Shown here in pieces: positions 46,263-57,503 of a stretch of DNA of 64,000 bases (its first letter is position 1; every line of letters starts with the position of its first letter). This DNA is from Bombardia bombarda. Lineage: Eukaryota; Ascomycota; Sordariomycetes; Sordariales; Lasiosphaeriaceae. Made by a program: the position numbers and the translations under genes. The DNA is taken from the NCBI GenBank assembly GCA_030512295.1, contig JAULSR010000004.1:2914001-2978000 (forward strand), given 5' to 3'. The notes under the pieces were generated by a model. The model was not told the origin of the DNA. It did not search any database and saw nothing but the letters and a program-made list of their open reading frames with translations.

Positions 46263-47935
46263 ATGCACGTCTTCGCTCGCCACGTGGCCTGCGGCCTTGC
46301 CCTCCTCCAGTCCTTGGCGGCCGGTCTCGCTGTCCCTTCTCCTGAGTTCTTCGACAAAGAGCTCGTCACCCGTCGCGTTGTCACACCAGCCACGGTTCAG
46401 GCAGAGCTTGGCTCAAAGTTGTCCAGTGGTTCGCTGATCTACGGTCCTGAGAGCCCCCTTTGGGCCGACTCGACCGAGCGATGGGCTGGCGCATCTCTCC
46501 CTGACATTCAGGTTGTGGTGTTGCCCGCGGCAGAGGATGATGTGTCCGTTATCGTAAGTAGCACTTCTGTGACAACCCATGTCTTTGCAGTTGCTGACCC
46601 AACCGAGCACAACAGGTCAAGTACTGCAACCGAAACAGCATCAACTTCTTCGCCCGTGGCCACGGCCATGGCATGACCAAGACGATTGCCACCTTCAAGG
46701 GCATCGAGATCGACTTGAAGCTGCTGACCGCCGTGTCCATCCTCCCCGACAAGAAGTCGGCCTGGATCGGTGGGGGACAGTCCGTTGCTGGAGTCATTGG
46801 CGCCCTTTGGAATGCTGGCTATGTTACCCGTAAGTACTCTCCTCCTCCCTTAGGTACCTTGCTTGTAACACCATTGCTAACGCAAGTCCGCACTCCAGCC
46901 ACTGGCAGCAACGCGTGCGTTGGGTTTGTCGGCCCGGCTCTGGGCGGCGGCCACGGTCGCTACGAAGGTCTTTACGGGCTGGCCAGCGACAACTTCATCA
47001 ATCTCAAGGTCGTCCTGGCCGACGGAACCAAGCTCCTGGTTAATGGCAGCGCGGACTGCCACGGCGATCTCTTCTGGGGCCTCAAGGGGGCAGGTCACAA
47101 TTTTGCCATTGTGACCAGTGCGCAGTCCAAGATCTACCCCAAGCAGGTCGACACATGGCACTTCCACAACTATGTCTGGACCCAGGACAAACTCGAGACC
47201 GTCTTCGCGGCCCTCAACACCTTCCACGGCAACGGGACGACGCCGGTCAAGATGGGAGTCAACTTTGGCCAGTTCGTCATCGAGCCGGCCATCAGCGCGG
47301 CTGAGGCCATCCTGCAGTGGGCCTTTGCCTACGCTGGTCCAGCCGCCGAGGCAGAGGCCCTCCTTGCCCCCTTCAACGCCATCGGCGCCATCGTTGAGCA
47401 GGTCGGCGACGTGCCCTACACGCAGATCCCCGAGGCGCAGGGCATGGGCGTTGGCAGCCCCGGGTGCGCGTCAGCCCTGTACGCCGGCACGAGCGCCAAC
47501 ATCCAGGCGTACAACATCACGACGGAGCGCACCATCTACAAGCTCTTCAACCAAAAAATCGCCCAGTACCCGGCCCTGGCCACCGTGTCGCGCGTCTTCC
47601 ACGAGGGCTATGCCACCAAGGGCATGGCCGATATCGACCCCAGCTCGTCTGCGTTTCCCCTGCGGGACGAGCTCCATCTCGTCTTCTTCACCACTGCTGT
47701 CCCTCCCGGATCTGGCTTGACGGCGGCGGCGGATGCTTGGAGCACCCAGGTCAAGGATCTGTGGAATGGTGGCCAGCCGACGCGCCGGCCCACGACCTAT
47801 GTCAACTATGCCACGGGTGGCGAGTCGCTGCAGTCCATGTATGGCTACGAGCCGTGGCGGTTGGCCAGGCTGCGGGCGCTCAAGTCCAAGTATGACCCCA
47901 ACAACCGCTTCAGGTTTTACAACCCCATTGTCTGA
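46263..47935 (+). CDS. Secreted FAD-linked oxidoreductase, berberine-bridge type (cluster oxidase 2)
   Basis: Three exons (46263-46553, 46616-46829, 46899-47935) give 513 residues. The ATG at 46263 starts a signal peptide (VACGLALLQSLAAGLA). An upstream in-frame ATG would place 26 unrelated residues before it. His115 (GHGHG) aligns with the FAD-linking His of oxidase 1, and Cys175 (GSNACVGFVG) with its second attachment site. LGGGHGRYEG and DLFWGLKGAGHNFAIVTS complete the FAD domain. The BBE tail ends YDPNNRFRFYNP. Intron positions and phases are the same as in oxidase 1, indicating an old duplication, but the sequences have diverged enough to suggest different substrates. A perfect 19-bp tandem duplication covers the stop codon. 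Confidence 0.92.
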
Positions 47936-47961
47936 GCAGGGACCCATTGTCTGAGCAGGGA
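47924..47961 (+). repeat. Perfect 19-bp tandem duplication across the stop codon of oxidase 2
   Basis: Copies at 47924-47942 and 47943-47961 are identical and each contains tctgagcaggg. The first copy supplies the TGA. The second is 3' UTR and looks recent. Confidence 0.9.
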
Positions 47962-48391
47962 GTGCATGGTTCAGGTCGTGTTTGGTGTCAAGTACAAGTT
48001 TGGGTATTTTATTTCATTTGTGTACATTAGATGGTGTTAGCCAAGCTTTTAGGATTATTAATACTCACGGCCCTTTTATTGTAGCAATTGTTGCTCGATA
48101 CTACAGCACCTTGGTTGGTAATGTTCCTGGACAATTCGGACTCCGCATTCGTCCGCACAGCTGCCTGATTGGTTGGCTACGTGATATCGGGGGTCGGTTT
48201 GACGCCGGAGACATGATCACCTTGATCAACTGGTAATCTATTCTAGTGGCGAACTCCCGAACTAGCAAACTTCCCATGGCCATGTGCCATCGAGATGTAG
48301 ACTTAGTCCGTCGCACAAGGCAAAGTGATTGCCATTGCTGCACAGCCATTGAACCCAATCTCGACGACACGCTCCCGCAGACATACACAAA
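47936..48391. other. Intergenic between oxidase 2 and SDR 4
   Basis: No gene is seen. It should hold the SDR 4 promoter. Confidence 0.4.
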
Positions 48392-49549
48392 ATGTCGCAA
48401 TCATCCAAGCTTGGAAGCGCCGCGGCTTCTGAATCCAACTTTCGCGGCTTGGTCGCGCGCCAACTCACGAAACCAGTCAGACTCCCGCCCAGCCCGACAC
48501 AGCTCGCCAACCAAGTCGCCGTCGTCACGGGCAGCAATGTCGGCCTTGGACTCGTAGCCAGTCGCCAGCTGCTCGACCTCGGGCTCTCGCATCTCGTCAT
48601 GGCCGTGCGCAGCCAACCCAAGGGCGATGCCGCGGCCGCGCAGCTTCGTAGTGAATTCCCCGCTGCCGCCATCTCGGTCTGGATCGTCGACATGGAGTCG
48701 TACGTCTCAGTGCAGGCCTTTGCAGCCAAGTGCGACGCCGAGCTGCCGCGCATCGACTTTGTCATTCTGAACGCCGGCCTCATGTGCTGGGCATACACCA
48801 CGAACCCGACGACGAAATGGGAGACGACGCTGCAGGTCAACTACCTGTCGACAGCTCTGCTGACTGTGCTGCTGGTGCCCATTCTCAAGGCCAGGCATCA
48901 AAGTGACAAGACACACTCGACAAAACCGCCTGTCATCAGCGTCGTCGGTTCTGACGTGCAGTACATGCAGGACGTGAATAAGTTTGCGGACCCGACATCA
49001 GACAAGCCGATCCTGCAGCGCTTCAACGACAGCAACAAGTTCTCGGGTATGGACTGGTACGGGCTCACCAAGGTGGCGCTGACATTCTTCGTGGCGCGAC
49101 TGGCCGAGGTGGTCAACGCTGAAGATGTCACCATCAACATGTCCAACCCCGGCATGACGAGCGGCACTGCCTTCTTCAGCAAGTCAAACTTTTTTGTGCG
49201 TCAGCTGGTCGGGGCGGCCGGGCTGCTGCTGTCGAGGACGGTTGAGGTTGGGGCGAGCACGTATGTGGATGCAACAGTCGTCAAGGGAAGCGAAAGCCAT
49301 GGGAGTTTTGTGAGCGATTGGACCATAAAGCCGTGAGTTCAGTCTTTTCTCCCTCTTTTTTCTTCACCTGAGGATTGTACTGACCAATGCGTGTGTGCAA
49401 ATTGCAGCTATCCAAAACATTGGTATACTCCTGAGGGAAAAAAAGACTTTGGAGAGAAACTGTGGCAGGAGACGATAGACGAACTGGCGGCAATCTCGCC
49501 CGAAGCGGCAAAGATTGTGGATGAGCTGAGAAAGGGAGGGAGGACATGA
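48392..49549 (+). CDS. Short-chain dehydrogenase/reductase, retinol-dehydrogenase-like (cluster SDR 4)
   Basis: Two exons (48392-49332, 49408-49549) give 360 residues, splitting the proline codon of TIKP. The cofactor loop is TGSNVGLG (46-53), NAG is at 127-129, S183/S187 lie in SVVGSD, and the catalytic pair is Y223/K227 (YGLTK). It has the same length and intron phase as SDR 3 and shares LGLSHLVMAVRSQPKG / LGVSHLVIAVRNTAKG and the xxQVNYLSxALL block, so the two are paralogues. The C-terminal exon (HWYTPEGKKDFGEKLWQET) is also of the same type as SDR 3's. Role: a redox step in the cluster, perhaps in the opposite direction or on a later intermediate. Confidence 0.92.
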
Positions 49550-50540
49550 TACCCTGGAGGAGAGGGGTTCGGAGTAATCTGTTGGTATCCGTCTTACCTC
49601 TTACCTGCAATAATAATACTCCACTGTCCAAAAAAGGAATCTTTATTCATCACTATCCCAAATACCAAATACCAAATACCAAATACCAAATACCAAATAC
49701 CCGGGCTGTATCGGTACGTACCCAACTTACTTACCTACCTATGCACTTAGGCGCTTTGGTAACTACTCGGTCATAAATGATAACCAGTGGGCTCTCGAGG
49801 AAGGAGCGGGAGAGCGGGCTAGAGCGGGCAAACCCGTGGCCGACGGAGCAGCAAGGGACGCCGTCTTGGTCCGTTCTTGGGCGCTCAGCCAGTCACAGTC
49901 TGCATCTGTTTGCGTCAACCCCTCGTTATCTAGTCAAGAGCACCCACCAATCAATTTCCACCACCACTTACACAGTGCCATCGCCAACGGATAGGGCGTC
50001 TCGTTCCGTCGGTTGAGCTTCTGCCCGCCATGGCTCGATCCTTCACCTTCGCTCAGTGGACTGCCTACTGTTACAATACCAAAGATACTTACATGTATGT
50101 TTGTTGGCTGCATTACGAATAAGCAGTTTTTGTCGGCGCCACATTATGTTCATGTCGTCATGCGCCACTCTTCTCGATCTCTTCCCATTTTGCTACTTCT
50201 ACGTTTGCTGTTTGCAGAAATTTGAGATTGATTAGATAAGGCGGCTTTGTCTTTCAGTCTCTGGGAGCATCAAGACACCACCCAGCACATACCTGAAACC
50301 CGGGCCCTCGGAAACGATCTACGGACATGCATTGAGCCGCCCATCTCCTAGAATACACCTCACTATCACCGACAAATGTCTAGTCACCCGCTCAACCCTG
50401 TGTCCACGTGCTGGCAGGAGTCGGAGTAACCCTCCTCATCATCTGCTCGACACTGCAGTGTTGATAACAGCCGTTGGAGGACGAGTTTGACATCGACAGC
50501 CTGGTCTGTTTGAGTTCTAAACTCTATCAACTCAACAGCA
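49550..50540. other. Intergenic between SDR 4 and the MFS exporter
   Basis: No gene is seen. A 7-bp repeat lies near its start (listed separately). The MFS promoter should lie at the end. Confidence 0.45.
49658..49701 (+). repeat. 7-bp tandem repeat (ccaaata), about six copies
   Basis: A microsatellite about 110 bp downstream of the SDR 4 stop codon. Confidence 0.85.
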
Positions 50541-52351
50541 ATGGCGACACACACCACCCAAGACGAGCCACTTGAGGCCAAAACAGAAAACGTCCATGAA
50601 GACGTCAAATCAACAGACTCTTCAGATGGCACCACCACCACCACCACGCTACCAGCTTCGAGAGACTCATCCGGTAAACATGACGAGAAGCATCAGGAGA
50701 CGGACTCTGGTTCCGATGTGCCCGAGGCGGAGTATCCCACGGGTTGGAAGCTATGGATGATTATTGTCGCCCTCATGCTCAGCATGTTCCTGATTGCGCT
50801 CGACCTGGTAAGTCTTTTCCATCTCGAAACTCCCGTTGCTACGTTCTTTCGCCGTGAAAAAGGAAAGAAAACAACTAACACATCCCCACCACCCAGACCA
50901 TCGTCGCCACCGCCATCCCGTCCATCACCAACGAGTTCCACGGCCTGCAGGATGTGGCCTGGTACGGCGCCGCCTTCTTCATGACCGCCGGTGGCTTCCA
51001 GTCCACCTGGGGCAAGATCTTCAGATACTTTCCCCTGAAGCGCGGCTACCTGGCCGCCATCTTCGTCTTCGAGGTCGGAAGTCTGCTGTGCGGTGTCGCG
51101 CCCAACTCGGCCAGCTTCATCGTCGGTCGCGCGCTGGCGGGCGTCGGCGCTGCCGGCATCGGTACCGGGTCCTTCACCATTGTGGCCTTCATCGCCGAGC
51201 CCAAGAGGCGCCCGGCATACACGGGCATGCTGGGTGCCGTCTATGGCGTGGCCTGTGTTTTGGGTCCGCTGCTAGGGGGTGTCTTTTCCGACACTACGAC
51301 CTGGAGATGGTGCTTCTACATCAACCTCCCCATTGGCGCCATAACCGTCGCCGTCGTCGTCTTCACCTTCCACGCGCCCGCCAGCTCCAGGCCCCTCCAG
51401 GCCTCGTGGCTCGAAAAGTTCCTCCAGGTCGACCCCATCGGCACCTCGCTGCTCATGGGCGCCATCGTCATCTACCTGATGGCCGTCCACTACGGCGGCC
51501 AGCTCAACCCGTGGTCCTCGTCCCTCGTCATCGGCCTACTGGTCGGTACCGGCCTGGTCTGGATAGCATTCATCGGCTGCGAGATCTGGCAGGGCGAGCG
51601 TGCCGTCTTCATCCCGCGCCTGTTCAAACAGCGTGAGATCTACCTGTCGTCCTTCTACTCCATCACGCTGTCGGGTGCCTTCTTCACCATGATCTACTAC
51701 CTCCCCATCTACTTCCAGGCCGTTCGGGGATCCACTCCCATCAGCTCCGGGGTGCAAAATCTGCCGTTCATCATCTCAGCCATGATCGGTGCCCTGGGTG
51801 CGGGTGTCTTCATCTCCGCGACTGGATTGTCCACGCTGCTCATGGCTGCCGGCGCGGTTATTGGCACTATTGGCTGCGGCATCTGCTATACCTTTGACAC
51901 GGACACATCGACGGGCAAGTGGATTGGCTACCAGCTCGTGGCAGGGCTGGGGTTGGGCGGCGCGTTTCAGATTCCTATTATTCTTGGCCAGGTCAGCGTT
52001 GATCCCGTGGACCTGTCGGCGGCCACGGCCATTTTGCTCAGCTTTCAGACCATTGGCGGCGCCCTGTTCGTCAGTGCCGCGCAGTCGGCCTTTGTCAACA
52101 CCTTGATCAAGAGGCTCCCGGACCTCGCGCCAGGCGTAGATCCTATGGTCGTCGTGGCTACTGGGGCGGGTCAGCTGCGGACCGTGTTTGGGCCAGATGA
52201 GCTGCCGGGTGTGGTGGCGGCTTACTTGGCAGGGATTCAGGTGGTGTTCATATTGTGTACTGCTCTTTGTGGAGCGGCACTCGTGGGAAGCTTCTTCTTC
52301 AGGTGGAAGAGGCTGGACAGAAACGCGGTGAAAGAGGCAGGCGCTGCGTGA
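50541..52351 (+). CDS. MFS drug/toxin efflux transporter, DHA2 (14-helix) type
   Basis: Two exons (50541-50807, 50897-52351) give 573 residues. A charged, Thr-rich cytosolic N-terminus (about 65 residues) leads into the first helix. The intron falls inside the diagnostic motif, which reads ALDLTIVATAIPSI after splicing. Further marks are WYGAAFFMTAGGFQ, LLCGVAPNSASFIVGRALAGVGAAG and the GPLLGGVFSDTTTWRWCFYINLPIG motif of the 14-TM family. Such pumps are the usual exporters of fungal polyketides and give self-protection. Its place at the right end of the cluster fits export of the cluster product. Confidence 0.93.
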
Positions 52352-55103
52352 TTTAGAAGTGGCTGAGTTGTTGGTGATATTACATCGGGGTGGATTTGTG
52401 GATTATCAGGGATGGGCTGTGGGTTTGGGAATAATACCTATCGCTGCAAAGGCAATATCTTATGTTTTCGTTCTAGTTGTTTCAATATCTATAGACTCCT
52501 GATAAGTATACATTTACAGAAAACTGATACTTCTTTTCTAATGTTGAAACTTTCCTCTTTCATGAAACACCTCTTTCATGAAACACCTCTTTCATGAAAC
52601 AACCCTTGCATCAAGGTAGCTGGTGACGCTCTTCTTGTCTATGTCGTTCAGCGTCTTCAGAGTCTTCTTGTTCTGGTTCAGTGACGCTTGCTTCCACGTT
52701 TCTTAGGCTTTGACGAAAGATACGAAAGCTTCTTTACTATCAGTCTCGGCTTCTTTTTCTTTATGGCTCGTACTTAGCATTACTGGGGTGTTACTATTTG
52801 GTAATACGGTTTAACCAATCCTTGCTTTACTGCCCTTAAGGACAGCCGCGGTCCGGTTTTAATCCTCTTTATACACAAACGTATAGGCCTTTTAGAATTT
52901 ACGCCTGTAGTCGTATCATTCTCTGATAGGACACTCTGAAAGTTTGGATCCTCGACTTGCTAATAGGGTAGTCAGGTATCAACCACCAGAGGCTTGATGG
53001 ACTAAATAGGCGGGTAGGTAGGTAGGTATGCTTGGAGGAACCTACGTTTCTCAGCGCAGTATGTCAAGGGAGCAAACTCTCCAGGCGTTTGATCTCGGCT
53101 CGGATCTCAGACGCCGTGGGCTTGTTGTGGGCGGTATTCCGGTTGAGCACCTTCTTGACATAAGTCGCCCTGACCAACAGGTGTTGGTGTCTGCACTCAC
53201 CAGTTGGTTGGCTTGAGCCTCACCTGGCTGTACTCGCTATAGTTATCTTCGCTAATAACGACCAGGTTCATGTGAGTTTCTCAGCTGGCCTCAACGCGCT
53301 TCATACTGAAAGAGATGTCGACAATGCCGAAATTGGACTCGACCTGAAGTTTGGTTAGTTATTGTGTACGGTTCACCGGCCATATCTGATGCTGATTGGA
53401 TCGTTTAAGAATTCGTCTTACATTGAACTTGTATCATGGACAACCCAGTCTGTATCGGGCTTGCATAGTTAGCTATGAACTTTAGTAAACGGCGGAGAGA
53501 AAAAAGGGACCACAAAGGTCACGATCATGGACCTGCATCCAACGAAGAAATTCCTGCCTTTGCTGCAAAAACCCGTCTTCTAAGTTAGTAATTATACTAT
53601 GACAAGATCAGATTCAGCTGGCGCTGCTGAGTTTCGGCGTACTTCTCCACTACCTGTACCCAAGCCTCCTACTTCTATACATAGCGGGTGATCTTAGAGC
53701 TAGGAATACCACCCGTATCAGACGCTTCTTCCACCGACTTGAGGTATTTTATAGTTTGGTCGTATCGGTCTTTGATGATGACACAAATGATGAGAAACTT
53801 GCTCGTAGTTTATGACAGTGGCTTGGACCGAGACGGTGAGCAGCTGGTTACTCGCAACAGTCAGAGAGACTTTGAGATAGCTTCTCGCAACGTCTTTTCC
53901 CAAAGTCAGCTCCAAATGTCTTTCATGCTGGATTACAATGACACTCGCCGTGGCTGCAGTTGCCATAATATTCAACGCCTTTGCAGCATCCTTAGAGATA
54001 GTATCATCCACTGTTGCTGTCCGAGATAGTTCTTAGTTGCTGAGTAGCTACTGTAAAATCCATACCGATTGAATGATTGTAGTGAGATCCAGAAGTTCGG
54101 AGGCAATGTGGTGGATGAATTGTTGACAAATACGAGGGTGGAAGCTGTTTCTATGCAAAAGAGTGCCTGCATTTTCACAGATCCAGATGGAGGATTGAGA
54201 GGCGCGCTCGCGAAACTCCGACCCAGGTGTTTTCTCTGGGCAATATTTGGCTGTCTGATCGCTTCAACAGCCAGCTATCGTCCCTGTAACGGTTCCCTTG
54301 AGGTCAGGATTCCTTGATTGAAAGCGGCATAGCTAAGGTTACATGTGACCATCTCAGGGAGGCCGAATGAGCCATAAGATGGTAACAATTCAACATCCAT
54401 TGAGCTGAAGATAGTCTTTGTGATCCGATTGTCCAACTCTAGTTTAAAATGGTCTCGATAAATGTTGATAGCAGCTTTGGTGGCAGTAAGACTGTTAGCT
54501 GACTGGTATTCTACGCCATTTTGATAAATTCACACCGAAAACCCGGAAGCGTTCAGTTGTCAAAAGACCAACCTAAGTCACATTCAACTTCCAAGTCTCG
54601 AGTCAGCTGTGCCATTGGCCTTCCATGCAGGGGAAGCTTCAGCGCCAGCCCAGGTCAGGTTCCAGACTGAAGGCCATTCTCCAAAGGTTAGACTACACCT
54701 TGCTGCGTATTCGTAGATGGGAAAGTTGGAAAAGATCAAGCTGAGAACTTGTCAGGATGGGTTAGCGGCATTTGAAGTTGTGGCTTCTTGGCTATTGATC
54801 CAGGTTCATGGGACATTCGAAGGAAGCAAAACGCAACAGGGGATGAGTGTTGGGCTTCTCCAAAAATTGCAGAGAAAAGCGACAAGGGTGTGAAGGTTAT
54901 TCTAGGGCTGCTAGTGCTACCCCGCATTGCATCCCCGCATTGTCATGTTAACAGCCCCAAGACGCGCTGGAAAGTGGAAAGTGGAAAGTGCCACTGTCGC
55001 GTCGCCTATTTCCAATTCTTCTTACTACAACAGTCAAGAAGAAAACAAAGACGCGACACCTTCCTCCCGATTCCTCGATTCCACGTCTACAACCTCAGCG
55101 GCC
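52352..55103. other. Gene-poor region with decayed coding-like pieces
   Basis: No intact gene. On the minus strand several short stretches read like protein but are broken by stops and frame changes: KEAETDSKEAFVSFVKA then ETWKQASLNQNKKTLKTL (about 52790-52610), VKKVLNRNTAHNKPTASEI followed by a stop (about 53165-53065), and DAAKALNIMATAATASVIV (about 54000-53940). I cannot name a family. They may be one dead gene or an old element. A 16-bp repeat occurs at the left end. Confidence 0.4.
52554..52600 (+). repeat. Three tandem copies of a 16-bp unit (cctctttcatgaaaca)
   Basis: Two full copies and one lacking only the last base lie just downstream of the MFS gene, at the border of the decayed region. 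Confidence 0.85.
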
Positions 55104-56558
55104 ATGGCCTCCCGCCGGCGGCAGGGCCAAAAGCAACCACCACCACAAAGTCCCCAGCCCTCCGTCTCGCCCGACCGATCATCTCAATCCCACTCGTCAT
55201 CCTCGTCATCCTCGTCCTCCTCGACCGCCCCCCCACGACCGCCCTTCTACAACACCACCTTCTCCACCCACCGCGTTTCCCCCCTCTACATCGGCAGCTC
55301 GCCACTCGATTCGCAGCGCCTGCAGACCCTCGCCCACCGGTTACGCGACACCCTCGTCGGCGATGTTGTGCGCGGCGTCGAAGTCGGACTTGGCCGCGAT
55401 GACGGCGAGGGCATCATGGGCCAGTATGGCTCGCTCGAAGCCATTGCCGTATCATGGGTCCGCGTAGCGTCGGTGCTGGACATCGTGACCCCTCCTGAAG
55501 AAGGCAGTGATAACGATGAGGAGGACGAGGAGAACCACATACCAACGAGCGAGTTGCGCAAGCGCAGGGCAATACACATATCCCTGCAGTACGAGGCGAC
55601 AGTGTGCACAGCATTGCTAATGCCAGCGCTGGGGGGAAGGGAAGAATACGGCGGTAGGGGAGACGGCCAGCTGACGCAGTTCTCTGTTGGAGGTGGCGCC
55701 GAGTTGCAAGACACAGATACAAGCGGCCAGTTCATCACCATGCCCCTGCTGCTGCTGCGCATGCCGGCGCCGCTGAAATCCATCATCGCCGACTTTCTAT
55801 CAACAGCCTTCGACTGCCGCGTCAGCTCTTTACATCTGGGCACGCGCAGCATGGTGCGCGCTTGGGAGTCGTGGGTCAAATCCGCTGGCCTGCCGTCGCG
55901 GGGACCGCTCGCCAAGGATGTCGTCCTCTCGCTCGGATTCCATATCCCGCCTCCTGCCAAGGAGTCCGAGGGAGAGCAGGCGATTGGGACAGGAACTGGA
56001 AAGGGCGATGTCGTCCCCGCTATCACTGCGCCGGCTGAGTCCTCGCACCTCGGGCTCAAATCAGTCGATATTATCATACCCGCAACAGAGCTGCACAAGT
56101 TTGTCGATGCTGGGCTGAACATCAACCGCCTTGAGAAGCGTAAGAAGCGCAAGACTGCTCCAGCGTCTGCGTGGGGTTGGGAAGATGATGTGAAGAAGCG
56201 CACGAGGCTGGCCGGGAGGCTGCACGAAGAGGGATGGGAATGGAGAAGGCGGGCGACCGCGACCACGTCGTCGACAGAAGAAACCGACGTCGACAAGCCA
56301 GCCCCGCCGCTCGAATGGCAACAGCAGCCATTTACTGAAGCGCTGGGTCGGTACTTGGACCATCACCTGGCACTGAACTTGTTCCACCCTAGCGCTAGGA
56401 TTGTCAAGATTGCGTGCGGCGGATTTGCAATGTCAGAGGGCCGCCTCAAGGTGTTTGCGCCTGCCGATTTGCGCCAGAGTGAAGACGGCGGTGACGCAAG
56501 AGGTCAAAGAGCGGCAGTGTGGGAGCTGTTGAGGGATGTGGTCTACAAAAAGCACTGA
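55104..56558 (+). CDS. Kinetochore protein of the Sim4/CCAN complex, Fta1/CENP-L-like
   Basis: The intron-free product has 484 residues from the ATG at 55104. A longer frame begins at 54927 but lacks conserved sequence. A Ser/Pro-rich leader is followed by PPFYNTTFSTHRVSPLYIG and LQTLAHRLRDTLVGDVVRGVEVG, the pattern I associate with the Fta1 (CENP-L) family. Later parts include FDCRVSSLHLG, a basic KRKKRK stretch (about 393-398) and a C-terminal block (LGRYLDHHLALNLFHPSARIVKIACGGFAMSEGRLK) that also fits. CENP-L/Fta1 pairs with CENP-N in the inner kinetochore at centromeres. This housekeeping gene marks the end of the biosynthetic cluster. The family call is from recognition only. Confidence 0.7.
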   Translation: MASRRRQGQKQPPPQSPQPSVSPDRSSQSHSSSSSSSSSSTAPPRPPFYNTTFSTHRVSPLYIGSSPLDSQRLQTLAHRLRDTLVGDVVRGVEVGLGRDDGEGIMGQYGSLEAIAVSWVRVASVLDIVTPPEEGSDNDEEDEENHIPTSELRKRRAIHISLQYEATVCTALLMPALGGREEYGGRGDGQLTQFSVGGGAELQDTDTSGQFITMPLLLLRMPAPLKSIIADFLSTAFDCRVSSLHLGTRSMVRAWESWVKSAGLPSRGPLAKDVVLSLGFHIPPPAKESEGEQAIGTGTGKGDVVPAITAPAESSHLGLKSVDIIIPATELHKFVDAGLNINRLEKRKKRKTAPASAWGWEDDVKKRTRLAGRLHEEGWEWRRRATATTSSTEETDVDKPAPPLEWQQQPFTEALGRYLDHHLALNLFHPSARIVKIACGGFAMSEGRLKVFAPADLRQSEDGGDARGQRAAVWELLRDVVYKKH

Positions 56559-57503
56559 TGATGGGGAAATAGGACGGCGTCGATCTTTAGTGGAGGTATG
56601 TGATTCTCTGTCTGGCTCATTCGGGTCTGTTACACGCTGGTATGGTGCCGGGTCTAGACCCGGATGGCGTTTTGGAGATTGGAGAACGTGTTGATACCCA
56701 TGCTTTGTTTGGTAGATTGGGCTCGGATCTACTTGTTCGCGTTAGTACCACCTCTCAGCCAAGCCGGCATCTTTTCCGAACATATTGCATCACAGATAGT
56801 GTCACGAGTCCTCTGTCTTTCTGGTACCATCTTTTCTTCCTCCTTGTTGTCCCGCTTTTTAGGCCTGTGTGTCTGTGCGGCCAAAAAAGAGGCGTTTCTC
56901 GACGGTTGCTTTGTGCTTTCTATGAGCATTTCTTGTCCAACGACATCTGTTGATACTTCATCGTTGTATCTCCGACCTGCAAAGTAGTCGTTGTCGGACA
57001 TAAAGTGGTCTAAAATACCCAATCGGACGGGAATGCCAGACTGCAATGCAACACCACGGGTCCACTGACGTGTGTAGCACTGCAACTAAACCTGTTCTGA
57101 AGCAAGTTTTACAACTGCGGCCGGCCATTCATGTCTGCGGTTCGCCATCCGTTCCCGCCGAGGGTCGTGCGAAGGGTCGTGCGAAGGGTCTTGTGGATTT
57201 GTAAACACGCTCAATGCATCTCGGTTCGATACACCCTTAAGGGCAATTGGGGTTGGACGCCGTTTCCCCCAACATTGTGTGGATATAAATCTCTAATGTT
57301 ATCTCCTCCGAGGGCCGGAGCACCAGGGGTCTGTCGTTGGCGCATAACAATAGGTGCCGATCCTCCTTCAAATTCAGAGCCAACACATGGTGTACAGCAC
57401 TTTGTACAGCACTTTGACATGATGTGAAGACTTCATCAATCTGCTCTTTAATCAAACTCAGCACTCCCTCCCATTTACTCACTGGCCAAACTCAGCATCC
57501 GTC
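56559..57503. other. Intergenic; no gene seen
   Basis: Several open frames of 60-118 codons lack domains. Two copies of a gtacagcacttt unit lie near 57391-57416, and two gggtcgtgcgaa units near 57162-57186. Confidence 0.45.
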
